A stretch of DNA of 15,974 nt from Pelagophyceae sp. CCMP2097 (lineage: Eukaryota > Sar > Pelagophyceae): assembly GCA_026770575.1 (NCBI GenBank), contig MU657473.1:26591-42564 (forward strand). Direction: 5' to 3'. The translations under genes and the position numbers were made by a program. This document shows positions 1 to 8,633 of this stretch, piece after piece (within the stretch, counting starts at the first letter, position 1; every line of letters starts with the position of its first letter). Under the pieces are notes generated by a model. It had not been told where the DNA came from. It did not search any database and was given only the letters and a program-made list of their open reading frames with translations.

Positions 1-484
1 GCGCCTCGCCGGCCGAGCCGTTACGAAGCAAGCCGGCGATTTGAAAGCGGGTAAGAAGTTTAAGGGGGGTCCGGGGGGTCTCCCCCCGGCGCCCGCGAGA
101 GTCCGGGCCCGGCACGCCCCCAAGCGGCGCGCCGAAACGTGCGATCGAATGTCTCACAGAGCGCAGCGAGCCCTTCAGCGGGCGTTACATTTGAGGAGCG
201 GAGCGACGAGGCCAACGGATGGCGGAGTCCAACGGACGCCGCTAGGCGCCCGTTGGACGGAGCTGTCCGTTGGTGACTTCAATTCGACGGGAGAGTTGCT
301 TACGCGACGCGTGTCGTGGACAACCAGGGCGCGGACAAGCACAGTCAGACAAGAAGCCACAGAGATAAACTCTACGGGACGGGGTAAGAAAACCACTTGA
401 TCGAAGAGGGGGGCATCGACTATCACCGTGGGCACGACCCATCGGAGCTACCCTTTGCCACTGCCCACTCGTTCCAGTACACGC
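1..484. other. GC-rich non-coding left edge
   Basis: I see no convincing gene here. Short open frames exist on both strands but have GC-rich random composition, none resembles a known family, and none continues cleanly into the LINE that follows. The stretch holds a G/C hairpin at 71-89 (CCGGGGGG, 3-nt loop, CCCCCCGG) and a nested palindrome at 212-273 (annotated separately). The boundary with the LINE is approximate: LINE-like residues can be read from about 485-506. Confidence 0.5.
212..273. repeat. Nested palindrome built on CCAACGG
   Basis: Outer arms CCAACGGA (212-219) and TCCGTTGG (266-273) enclose inner arms GTCCAACGG (227-235) and CCGTTGGAC (250-258), with GCC/GGC pairing near the centre. 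The same heptamer therefore occurs four times, two in each orientation, and the 62-bp stretch can form a two-tier cruciform. It could be a regulatory inverted repeat or a transposon-derived foldback. No function is shown by the sequence. Confidence 0.6.
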
Positions 485-2268
485 GCCAGCAACACCGCAC
501 CAAACATGCTCGACTGCTGCCAGAATTATGCGAACCGACATTCCTTCCAATATTCCATGACAAAGTCGCAGGTTGTTGTATTCGGTAAGGATGAAGATTA
601 AGATTATTCCTGGTCACTCATGGGAGTAACCATGACCCAGGCCAACCACTTTAAGTACCTGGGCTTCACGTTTCGAAGGTGCCTCGGCCGCTATGCAAAG
701 AATGGCTCAACAGAGGCGGTCCTGAAACTTCGATACATTGGCATGAAACTGATCGACGACAAAGTGAGCTTCATTCATGACTACCCGAATGCATGCAGGG
801 TTTGCCTCGAAACCACGCTGCATGGTGACGATTCGACTCCTTGTCGTGATGTTTTAACCTGCGAGAATTGCGAATGCGATGTGCATCTGGCATGCTCCGG
901 CCATGCTTCGGTCCCAATTGGCGACTACATCTGCCCACAATGCAATCAACAAAAACCCAAGCGTTTTTTGGCGCCGGAAGAGCGTGTGATTGTGTCCATA
1001 TGGGCTAACAAGTCCTCCACGGGGTCCCTAACGTATTTTGCTGTTACGGAACTGCTAGACCAGATAGACGTTAAGCGTGGAGTGTATGATATTTCTGAAG
1101 AGAAATGGAGGGAACATATGGACGAGAGAATCACTTTATACTCCGGCAGAAGAGGTTATAACAATCTCCGGTTTTTGAAACAGAGGACTCATGGGAACCG
1201 GCTACGAATAGCATCTGTACGCGGCTGTCTTAGCTGGGGAATCAGTTAAGTCTGATGGGATGTCATGGTATGGGTCTACCGACGTTAATTGCAAAGCAAG
1301 TCGTCCAAACGCTTGTTGTATCGACCGCTTTGTTTAATACGGAAATATGGCAGGATGGGGCTGTGAACACTCCAATCCAGCAAGCAATGGATAAAATTTA
1401 TAGGAAACTAATCGATGTGCCCCTCGGTACTAGCAACACCGCCAAACATTATGAATGTGGCCTTATCAACAAATGCTTCCGTGCCAAAGTAGCTGCCCTT
1501 AAATTTCGGAACCATATCATCGGCTTGCCAGACAACCGCATGGTAAAACATATGTACGAAGCACTCAGAGCGGAGGTCTATGTTGATACTCCATGTACCG
1601 ATTTTATCAAGAATAGCGTTACTGCCTTTCTTGAGCCATGGTCCATTACCCTCGATTGGCGGGAGTGCGTCGGCGTCTCCGCTGCCAACACCAAAGCGCT
1701 CGACACATTGTGTTTACTACAAAAGCGTAAGCTCATGGAGAAGGCAGGCACTTCGACAACAGTTTCGACTCTACGGGGTTGGTCGTCTGGTCACTGTTCT
1801 GCCCCATACCTCCTCCGGAGGCTTTCACCCTCATGGCTTATACAGCAGGGCAAGCTAGTGAAGATTAAATTGCGCCTTAATTGTTTTGGGGCCCTTGGGA
1901 AGAAATACAATGAACACGTGGTTACGGGAAGGCTTCCTCGCGCGACATCATATAGCAAGACCCCGTGTTGTTGTCGGCAAATTAAAGAAAGTGTATATCA
2001 TGTTTAAGGTGACTGCCCTGCATATTCTGTGCCCCGGGCGGAGTGTTTTGCTAGGAATGGGACTAGGGACCCTTCTTTCACGGGCTTGTCTTCTAACAAA
2101 AAGGTTGATTACATTATGGGTGATGACAATCCTCCTAATGTGGATGTTCACATTTACCGTCTTTTATATCAGATTTATCAAATACGTGCTAAGTTGGTTG
2201 AGCCGACTCTGCCAGGGCAAGGTCCTTTCGGACTGGAGGCCGGTCCTCAGGGACGGGCCGCCCTGTGA
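485..2268 (+). pseudogene. 5'-truncated LINE reverse transcriptase ORF with internal PHD finger
   Basis: This is the C-terminal half of a non-LTR retrotransposon polyprotein. Visible pieces in order: the end of the RT palm/thumb (MTKSQVVVFG near 560-590, FKYLGFTF at 650-673); an extra segment with a PHD finger (794-943); the post-RT helical region (IQQAMDKIYRKLI near 1375 and AKVAALKFRNHI near 1480-1520); and a C-terminal Cys/His zinc motif around 1960-2020. The RT catalytic YxDD box and endonuclease are absent, as expected of 5' truncation. Breaks: in-frame TAA at 599 and 2005, TAG at 1231, and one frame change near 1190-1200 that fits a missing G in a GGG run. After each stop the conserved frame continues; the TAA at 2005 lies inside the zinc motif, between the His and last Cys. 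The frame closes with TGA at 2266-2268 directly before the tail. The LINE assignment is firm, the clade is not; the very short 3' end recalls RTE-like elements. Confidence 0.85.
794..943 (+). other. PHD-type zinc finger inside the LINE ORF
   Basis: The translation shows the C4-H-C3 ligand order of a PHD finger: CRVC, then CENC, four residues, His, LAC, then CPQC. PHD fingers bind histone H3 tails. It is in frame with the upstream FKYLG motif. It sits where standard LINEs have only about 35 residues between FKYLG and the next conserved block (here GCHGMGLP near 1255-1285). About 500 bp (roughly 690-1195) is therefore extra. The segment after the finger (about 950-1180) is charged and unrecognised. 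It may be a genuine extra domain of this lineage, or a host exon inserted into a dead copy. Confidence 0.75.
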
Positions 2269-2293
2269 TTTTTATTATTATTATTATTATTAC
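2269..2293 (+). repeat. (TTA)n microsatellite tail of the LINE
   Basis: A TTTTTA stretch followed by seven or so TTA units starts at the base after the LINE stop codon. Simple-repeat 3' tails abutting the stop codon are characteristic of several LINE clades, so this marks the 3' end of the insertion. The tail supports plus-strand orientation of the element. Confidence 0.85.
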
Positions 2294-2359
2294 CATCCGT
2301 ATATCCCGTGCCGATTTTCCAGTATCCACCAGCCCCGAAGCCCGGCGACCCCTATCTAA

Positions 2360-3684
2360 TTCGGCAGTGGAGATCGAGAGAGAGCCTTTGAGAGGCCGGG
2401 CAAGCTTGGCGCCCTGATGGAGGGACACCGTATCAGGCTGCAGAGAGGCACCTCCGATGAGGGCGCGATCCTAGTCTCGCCGGTGTAAGCTGGCCGCCCC
2501 GCGGACGAAGACGATGATGCCATGTAAGAGGTCGATTTCGAGCCCGTGCTCGGAGAGGACATCAAGGTTCTCAAAGGCGAGTATTGGCCGGCATCCAACG
2601 GCGCCAAGAATCTGCTACCGAGCATGTGGTTCAAGGTCAAAGTCGTGGACACTGGGGAGGAATTCGAGCGAAACCGTGGCCCTGTGAAGAACTTTGCGGC
2701 CTACAAAGGAGCCACAGCGAAGCATTTGGCTTTCGTGGTGCTGCGGTGGAAGATTTGGAAGAAGGGCCCCGCGTTGACCTCCAGGAGTCTTTTTGTGTCG
2801 TTCGCCCAACTCCCGACTCCGAGGACGACGCGTATGCCGAGCTCCTCGCTGGCACTTCGCTCCCCGACGTCAAGGTCCTCCTCTCCATCTTTCTCATCCT
2901 CTGCATGTCTTCGGTGCCGTGCGAGACAGGCTTTTCGGTGATGGCCATGGTCAAGAGGAAGCTGCGCAACTGCCTGGGCACGTCAACCGTCGATGCGCTC
3001 ATGATGATCGCGTTGAACGGCCCGGCGTTGACGGACGTGGAGGGATGTAAAAGGATCCTCTAGCCGGCTAAGGCGCACTGGAAGACGGCGGCCAAGCGCT
3101 GTCCGAAGCGGTCCAACCTTGGCAAAGCCGGCCGCAAGAAAAAGGCGAAGGCGATTAGAATTTCCGACCTTCTTTGGGCCAAGGCGCGCGACGCTCGGGA
3201 GCGCGCCGGCGACGGACTGCCGTTGTGCGACGAGGACGACGAGCCCGTCGACTCCCGGGCGGAGTCGGACTTTCTTGAGGAAAACGAAGACCTGACGGCG
3301 CAACTGCAGGCGGCGGTCGGCCCGTTCAGCGTCCCCGACGGCTTTCAGATCCTCCCGACGCCGTCGTGGGCGTCGCAGGCGGCGTGGGCGTCGCAGTGCA
3401 GCAAGAAAATCTGGGTCGGCAAGCGCCTCACGCACATCGCCGCGGACGGCTGGCACGTCTCGTCGTTCAAAAAGAATTACGTCGGGCGCGGCGCGACGCG
3501 CGAGGAGGGCTGGCTGTTCTACTGCAAGGACACGCGTGTTGACTGCTGGTACAGCCTGCTCACAGAGGATTACGGCATGACGCGGGCGTGGGTCATCATT
3601 GAAAAGGCGAGCGGCGGCGACGAGGAAGAGTCGTACGCGCGACAATACACGCGCCCCGCGGGCACGTCTCGCCGGTCTGCTTGA
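2360..3684 (+). pseudogene. hAT-like transposase remnant with C-terminal Tudor/Agenet-like module
   Basis: The diagnostic part is 2860-3030, a typical hAT C-terminal dimerisation segment: a hydrophobic LSIFLILCMSSVP stretch, then CETGFSVMAMVKRKLRN (2920-2970), then a DALMMIALNGPAL-type helix. After it come a basic linker (3064-3155), an acidic segment, and 3403-3606, a beta-rich stretch (GKRLTHIAADGWHVS up to WVIIEK) that recalls Tudor/Agenet-like barrels. Upstream, 2360-2770 reads as protein in a different frame; the two frames join at a GGGCCCC run near 2766 if one base is missing. In-frame stops are TAA at 2486 and 2525 and TAG at 3061; the frame ends at TGA 3682-3684. The DNA-binding and catalytic N-terminal parts are not visible, and no terminal inverted repeats were found. 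The hAT assignment rests on the dimerisation segment alone. Confidence 0.65.
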
Positions 3685-4270
3685 GCGTCGATCCCAGGGC
3701 CATGCTTCGACTCGGCGCACGGCAGTGGCTCGCGCACGTGAGTTATTCTGGGTCCTTGTTACACGGCGGGATCGCCAGCCCGAAGCCTATGAATCGCAAC
3801 CTTGGACGCTCCCATACCACCCACAGGCCGCTGCGCGTTGGTAGTCCGCCGCGGACGGAGCAGGCCGGCGCGGGCGGCGATGCTTTGGGAAGGATTCCAG
3901 TTAGTTTATCTTAAGGTTCCTCTTCTCCATGCTTGCCTCGGACGACGTGTGGCAGCGACGACTCTGAGCCCGGGCCGACGCAGAGCCTGGGCCGACGCAG
4001 ACGTGGGGCGCATCGATCCTAGGCTGAAGAGAGTCGCACGGGTACGTTCGACGGACTTTCTTGAAAGTTGGACATTGCCTTTGTCTCCGGGGCGGAGGCG
4101 AGCGAGAGTCGCAACGGCCATCTATCTTGCTCGGGGCGCGCTCGGCGGCTGTCGATGTAAGCTTCAAGCTGGGGGTCAGTGCAAAGGTGTGTCTCCACTC
4201 GCTTTGGGCAGTGTGTTGAATGTCCATCCCAAGGGGGCTTCTTGGATCGAACAAAGTACGGTAATAACGA
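3685..4270. other. No convincing gene
   Basis: Both strands have open frames but none looks like a real protein: composition is Arg/Ser/Pro-rich and no motif is recognisable. A short direct duplication (GGGCCGACGCAGA-like, twice within 3968-4000) is present. The stretch separates the hAT-like remnant from the left end of the inverted-repeat-bounded element. Confidence 0.5.
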
Positions 4271-4273
4271 TTA

Positions 4274-4305
4274 GGCCACAAGAAATTAATTCCTTGTTTA
4301 GCGTC
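4274..4305 (+). repeat. Left terminal inverted repeat
   Basis: This 32-bp sequence starts GGCCACAAG and ends TTTAGCGTC. It matches the complement of 6370-6401 with one A/G difference at its fifth base. TTA precedes it at 4271-4273. Confidence 0.85.
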
Positions 4306-4731
4306 GGACCGATTCCAAGATTTGATCAATAGCTCAATAGGTTATTGTAAATTGTAAATTGTAGAAGGCCCCTGGGAAGCGACCAAGCCCCCGGACAGGA
4401 GAGCTAACGACAGTAGTGCGTGCTGTCGCCAGTGTCGCGGCGTACAATCGTAGCAAACTGCATCTCCCTACCTCTTTCTTTCGGCGATTGTTTTCACAGA
4501 ATTCTCATGCCTCAGGAAAGTGGGCTGGGAGCGTTCACGGCAGCAAGAGTGCACAATCCAAACCAAGATCGAGAAGCAACCACCCGGCGATCGTTTTTGA
4601 TTTTTAAAAAAGAAGAGATATTTCGCACGCCGCTCCTTGTCCGAGGCCGCCATTGAGCCGTCCGGGCTGACGGCCGAGACGGGGTAGAAGTTGACGTCCA
4701 CCAGGATGGGCGTGTAGTCCGGGAACTTTTA

Positions 4732-5802
4732 CAGCTCGGCAACCAATTTGGTGTACCGCGGGTGCTCGTGCTGGACGTACTTGACCGTATAGATTTTGCC
4801 TTCGGTCGTCGCGTCGCGCGCCACGATGAGCGACTCGTGCCTTTCGGTCACCTACCATGGGCGGGACCTTGCGACTCTCCCCCCGGACCCGGGGAACATT
4901 CGACAAGAGAGTCACGGACCTTGGTGTGCGTCTCCTCGCGCTTGCCGCAGTGGCGCCGAAGCGCTGCGAGTGCCAAATCAACGACGACGACCATGGACCG
5001 CCACGACGGGTCCTTGGACCAGCCTCCCATCTTCAGGGCGCGCGAAATGTCGTGTACCCACGATTTGATGCGGTCGGTCGAGAGTGCCGGGAGGCTGTTC
5101 GTAGAACCCGGACCGGCCTTGCGGAACGTGGACCGGAAAATCCCCGCGTCGGGCAGCGCGCAATTGGTCTTCTCGAGCTTCAAATGGTGGCCGTCGAGGT
5201 GGTTTAGCAGCTGAGAGAGCGAGAGCACGAAGCGGTACCCGGAGCCGTCCGGCTTGCACACGTCGGCCTTCGCAAAGACGAGACCGGAAGCCTACATTCG
5301 GCCCGTCATGACAGATCAGGGTGCTCAACGCGCTCCTTACCTCGAATAAGTCGACGAGCCCGTTGAACCACAGCGACGCAGAGAGCAATTTGTTGTTCAC
5401 GTCGTGCTTCTCGGGCCGCGCAATCAGCGCGCGCCCGGCGGCCTGCAGCAAACACGAAGAGCGCGCACGCGCCGCGGCTTGGTCGGCCTTGGCCACCTCG
5501 GGTCGCGCCATGGGCTTCGGCGGCGGCGGCGCGACGTTGAACGCGACGAAGTGCCCGGCGCCGATGCGCGAGGCGACCGTCGCGGTGCGCTTGCCGATCT
5601 TCACAGAGGGAGAAGACAACGCCGCGCGCATGGTCACCGTCACCTTGCGCTCGTCGAAGGACTCGAGGGCGACGTCCTTGAGCTCGAGGACGATGTCCAG
5701 GAGCTCATCGAAAGTGTGCTTCTGGTTCACCTCGACGTTGACAGTGGGAATCAGCGTCTTGACGCCCTCGGAAACTGTCACGAAGACGCACGTCGTCGCC
5801 AT
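4732..5802 (-). CDS. Unknown three-exon protein inside the TIR element
   Basis: The start ATG at 5802 has a favourable context (A at -3, G at +4). Exon 1 (5802-5341, 154 codons) opens MATTCVFVTVSEGV and ends DLFE. Exon 2 (5291-4920, 124 codons) and exon 3 (from 4851) follow after two inferred introns, 5340-5292 and 4919-4852, both phase 0 and GT-AG. Removing them turns two apparent frameshifts into one continuous frame of 318 codons up to TAA at 4731-4729. Protein-like sequence continues after that TAA in the same frame (KFPDYTPILVDVNFYPVS and on to about 4620), so the true end is uncertain. The N-terminal 90 residues look beta-rich, followed by a Pro/Ala linker and a mixed helical part. I recognise no domain and propose no function. 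High GC3 fits a real gene. It is the only gene between the terminal repeats. Confidence 0.6.
4852..4919 (-). other. Inferred 68-nt GT-AG intron
   Basis: The donor is AAG/GTCCGT (weaker than consensus) and the acceptor ends CATGGTAG. Removal of 68 nt restores the frame at a codon boundary into VTERHESLIVARD. Support is mainly frame continuity; the donor is less convincing than that of the 49-nt intron. Confidence 0.55.
5292..5340 (-). other. Inferred 49-nt GT-AG intron
   Basis: On the minus strand the exon ends GAG, the intron starts GTAAGG (near-consensus donor) and ends ATGTAG. The 49-nt length is not a multiple of three, and its removal exactly restores the downstream frame at a codon boundary. 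A CTGAT stretch inside could serve as branch point. Unspliced, the frame runs into Arg-rich antisense-type sequence. Confidence 0.7.
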
Positions 5803-5923
5803 GGTTGCACCAAGGCAGCGGCGCGCTCGTCAACGCACTTCCACCCTCGCCGAGCAGCAACGCAACAGGAGAACAACGCAATTTCAAACGATCACGGACG
5901 AGCAAAGACAAGCTTTACAATTT

Positions 5924-5933
5924 GTATATTAAA
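5924..5933 (-). promoter_or_regulatory. TATA-like A/T box upstream of the spliced gene
   Basis: The minus strand carries AATATACAAA after a T run about 120-130 bases upstream of the ATG at 5802, in otherwise GC-rich DNA. It could be a core promoter element. Position and sequence are compatible, nothing more. Confidence 0.3.
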
Positions 5934-6369
5934 AAAAGTCAAAGGGCAGATACAGAAATAAAGCGCACGTCCGCACTGAGACCACGATGCACCTTGCGTT
6001 GCGGGTCAATGGGCCCACGTACACAATCACTTGCGAATGGTCTCTGGCTCAATTCCCGCAGGGGGCACTCGATTTTGGCGAGTGTTACCCTGGTAAGCCC
6101 CCACTCCCTAGCGGCCACGTGACCAAGACAAGCTGTGCCACTCCACAGTAGTGGAGTCGCTGTCTCCACCGGTCTAACAATTGCAGTTTCGAGCCTGGTT
6201 AAAAATCCCCGTGATTATGACGTCGCACTCGAGGTGTCTCGTAAAAAAAACGTACTTAAGAAGGATTTAATTAAATCATTTCCATGGTCCCAACTGGGAC
6301 TTTTACAGATTATTCTGGCGACTCGATTTTACACGGGCCCCAGGATTTCCCCAAATCGACCAATAATAG

Positions 6370-6401
6370 GACGCTAAACAAGGAATTAATTTCTTGCGGC
6401 C
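6370..6401 (-). repeat. Right terminal inverted repeat
   Basis: Read on the minus strand it starts GGCCGCAAG and ends TTTAGCGTC, pairing with 4274-4305. TTA follows at 6402-6404. Homology between the arms stops sharply at both ends, so this is a bounded TIR and not a longer inverted duplication. Confidence 0.85.
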
Positions 6402-6404
6402 TTA

Positions 6405-6784
6405 GCTTATATACTTAAAGGTTGATATCGTCATAAACCAACATATAGTCTTGATCGAGAGAGACCACAGACGACAAACAACACTACGCAAATAAAGTTT
6501 GACTCGGATTTGGGTTTCAATTCTAGACTTTGATTTGTTTTTTGCCCCCTGAACCCTCGAGTTTCCAGACCCCTTTAAAAACGCGAAGCTGCAAGCCCGC
6601 GACGGCGACACGATGGCGCCGTCGAGGATCAATAGTAATAGATTATTTTTTTGGTTACCCTAAACCGCCTTTGATTTCGGCACTGCAAACCCCGCGCGCG
6701 CCTTGAAGCGCGCCTCGTTTTGGCGACTCTTCGATAAGAAAAAATTGAATTGATCTCCGGTGATAATTGAATTCGACAGTGCAG
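6405..6784. other. A+T-rich intergenic DNA, no gene seen
   Basis: There is no protein-like frame on either strand. The stretch includes T-rich and A-rich runs and a small GCGCGC / GCGCGC hairpin near 6689-6712. Its right end, CGACAGTGCAG at 6774-6784, resembles a splice acceptor for the coding frame that follows, so part of it may be intron. Confidence 0.4.
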
Positions 6785-7394
6785 GAACGGCTGCGTCCCG
6801 GGCATCGTACTCGAGGACGGCGGCGTCAGGCGCTTGGCCGACGTCAAGATTATGGGCTTCGGCGTCACGAACTACGGCGAGCCGCGGCTGCGTAACGTCG
6901 TCGGGCCTGTAGACGAGCGCGCGAGAAAGGTGCACGTCGAGTACGTCCGCAAGGTGAAGAAGCTCGACCGCCCCGGCGTCGCGGGCGACGAGGACCGCTT
7001 CGTGCAGCGCCTCTTGGAGCTGACTGGCATGACGATCGGCCTCGTCCTGGGTTACTTCGGCGAGGCGTCGTCGGCAGTGCACCAGCTCGTCGCCAAATGC
7101 GCCGAGGGCATCGCCGAGGCGAACTGGGATGAGATGGGCGCCGTCTGCCGAGGCGATGCGGTCGCTTCGCAGAAGTTGCGGCTCTATGGAGAGTGGGGCG
7201 TCGCCTCGCAACGCGAGATTGCGCGCATCCGGCTCGGCGGCCTGAGGTGGCTCGGCCAAGGCGCCTACTACCCGGCCGGGGCGGTCCACGCCGTAAGCGA
7301 CGCGCGGCAAGACGCGCGAGAGCACGCGTACGAACGCGCGAGCGGGCCCAACGTCCACGGCGGCGGCGGCGACGCTTTCGTCGGCCGCGGCTAG
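6785..7394 (+). CDS. Partial unknown protein, probably retroelement-derived repeat protein
   Basis: A GC-rich frame runs from about 6786 to TAG at 7392-7394. It has no good upstream ATG: the first in-frame ATG is 6852, inside protein-like sequence, so the 5' part is probably an upstream exon (acceptor-like CAG at 6782-6784) or is lost. Notable blocks are VPGIVLEDGG, GFGVTNYGEPRL, a basic EYVRKVKKLDR helix, and GLVLGYFGEASSAVHQLV followed by a Gln/Arg-rich helical tail. This order (basic helix, then a GLV-GxFGEASxxVH-like core, then a helical tail) resembles what I recall from multicopy, probably retroelement-derived proteins of microalgae; the family has no name I can give. The opposite-strand frame is Arg/Ala-rich and looks like a shadow. 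An in-frame TGA follows the TAG about 20 bases later. Confidence 0.45.
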
Positions 7395-7513
7395 GCGGCT
7401 GGGGCTGCTTGCTGGTGACCTGGCGCCCGTCCGTCGCCTCCGCCTCCGAACTTCCCCTTCCCCCATTTCCTTTTGCGATTGCCCCGCGCTGTTTGAGGGT
7501 TTGATTCAATTGA

Positions 7514-7572
7514 GGTCCCGAAGGGTCCTTGCCGTTTAATCAACGTCAGTTTACGGCAAGGACCCTTCGGGT
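7514..7572. repeat. Strong hairpin
   Basis: The arm at 7517-7535 (CCCGAAGGGTCCTTGCCGT) is repeated in reverse complement at 7553-7571, a perfect 19-bp stem with a loop under 20 nt. Pairing extends weakly outward (TTCAAT and ATTGAA near 7505 and 7580). A simple-repeat tract follows. It may be a foldback transposon relic or a transcribed stem-loop. Confidence 0.7.
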
Positions 7573-7602
7573 CTTTTGATTGAAGGATTACCAGGGGCAA
7601 TT

Positions 7603-7649
7603 TTGTCTGTCCGTATGTCCGTCCGTCCGTCCTTCTGTCCGTCCGTCCA
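7603..7649. repeat. TCCG-type tetranucleotide microsatellite
   Basis: GTCC/TCCG units are repeated with interruptions (GTCTGTCCGTATGTCCGTCC and onward). It abuts the hairpin at 7514-7572. It is not coding. Confidence 0.7.
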
Positions 7650-7914
7650 CGGTTAAATCCGTAAGGTTTCACCTTTGGGGAGGAAAGGGCAGCACATCGG
7701 CCGATTCAGCGATTGGTGGTTAATGCGATCGCTAAAATTGGAAATTATTGGAATCATAATAGAAGAAGAAGGTGGTCACAGGTTTAATTAAACCTCGTCG
7801 GCTGCAAAATTCGGCGATAAGTTTAAATAATTTTAATTATTTACGTGGGGATTGCAATGGGATTTGGCTGTTTCCTTCGGGTCCTCCGTGTGCCTCCGGC
7901 GCGCTCTTGTTTTA

Positions 7915-8280
7915 GAGCAAAGGTCAATTTAAGAACCGGCTAAGCGAAAAAAAAAATCAGAGGCCCGGCGACGCCGTTGTTTGCGGTTTTGACGCTGCCA
8001 GGGGACGCGCCTGGGTCCCCTCCAACCACCCCCAAATCATGGCGTCCGCGGAGGACCTCTGTGAGAAACTTAGCATAGGCAGAGTCCGGACCGACCATCG
8101 GTTCTTAAAACACCGCCGGTCAGTTTAAGAACCGGGCCCCTGGAGCCGGATAATATCCCAATAAAGGATTTAATGGATTTTAATTGGGTCTTATAAATGC
8201 CTTATTGAGATATTGGACGTCTTTTGTCGATTTTTTCGTCGGTTCTTAAATTGACCAGGTTCTTAAATTGACTTTTACTC
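7915..8280. mobile_element. MITE-like element with 23-bp TIRs
   Basis: The sequence at 7915-7937 (GAGCAAAGGTCAATTTAAG...) matches the reverse complement of 8258-8280 at 21 of 23 positions. Extra copies of the core GGTCAATTTAAGAACCGG lie inside: inverted at 8240-8256 and, as a small hairpin pair, at 8099-8109 and 8118-8136. The 366-bp interval has no coding potential. Short length, TIRs and internal subterminal copies fit a non-autonomous DNA transposon. No clear target duplication was seen, so the exact ends are uncertain. Confidence 0.5.
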
Positions 8281-8360
8281 AAGTCAGTAAATTTAAACAG
8301 ATGTTCCGTGTTCCCTAACCAGGCGGGGTTGCGGCGCCCCAACGCTCCCTATCCCAAACG

Positions 8361-8576
8361 CCGGCGCCTCGTCAGTCACCAACCCGCGTCAAACGGCAGT
8401 CCCGCGGGCTCATCGCACCCCGGCGCCTCGTCGTCACCGACCCGCGCATCCGCGGTGTCAAACAGCAGTCCCGCGGGCTCGTCGCACGCCGGCGCCTCGT
8501 CAGTCACCGACCCGCGCGCATCCGCGTCAAACGGCAGCCTCGTGGGATCGTTGCGCGCCGGCGCCACGTCCCTCAC
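8361..8576. repeat. Minisatellite, left part (about 60-69 bp units)
   Basis: There are three units starting GGCGCCTCGTC and a fourth partial one. Each contains CACCGACCCGCG, CAAACGGCAG and a GGGCTCGTCGC or GGGATCGTTGC segment. The same unit continues at 13531-13636 on the far side of the copia element, so the array was split by that insertion. Confidence 0.75.
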
Positions 8577-8633
8577 TGAGAGAAGGACACTCGGAACGGG
8601 AGTTGAGTTATGGTAGAGAGAGATATGGATCAG
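8577..8633 (-). repeat. 3' LTR remnant fused to RT
   Basis: The terminal 52 bases (8577-8628) are identical to the 5' LTR, with similarity to about 8633. The remaining LTR bases are absent and RT coding sequence begins at once. The join lies in a GATCCATATCTC stretch close to the LTR's GACCCATATCTC, suggesting a deletion at a short shared sequence. Confidence 0.75.

Larger units (their letters stand above)
4274..6401. mobile_element. PIF/Harbinger-like TIR element carrying a spliced gene
   Basis: The bases at 4274-4305 recur as reverse complement at 6370-6401 with one mismatch in 32. Both ends start GGCC from outside and read through AAATTAATTCC to TTTAGCGTC. Immediately outside lie TTA at 4271-4273 and TTA at 6402-6404, as expected for a 3-bp target duplication. 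TWA duplications and G/C-rich TIR tips are typical of PIF/Harbinger transposons. No DDE transposase or Myb-like protein is recognisable inside; the only good gene is the minus-strand spliced ORF described below. The element is thus either non-autonomous with captured cargo or a family whose protein I do not recognise. A 3-bp duplication alone is weak, but its combination with 32-bp TIRs is convincing as a transposon boundary. Confidence 0.7.

Noticed and set aside
2983..3720. Minus-strand open frame, Arg-rich
   Set aside because: Antisense of the hAT-like frame, which has the recognisable motifs.
3901..4329. Minus-strand open frame crossing the left TIR
   Set aside because: No motif or protein-like composition, and it crosses a transposon boundary.
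5275..5300. Frameshift mutation in the minus-strand gene
   Set aside because: A 49-nt GT-AG intron with a near-consensus donor explains the frame change without a mutation.
6660..7466. Two overlapping minus-strand frames, Arg/Ala-rich
   Set aside because: Antisense of the plus-strand gene; composition is typical of GC-rich shadows.
7919..8273. CRISPR-like array of GGTTCTTAAATTGACC
   Set aside because: Copies alternate in orientation with irregular spacing, and the context is eukaryotic. MITE ends explain it better.
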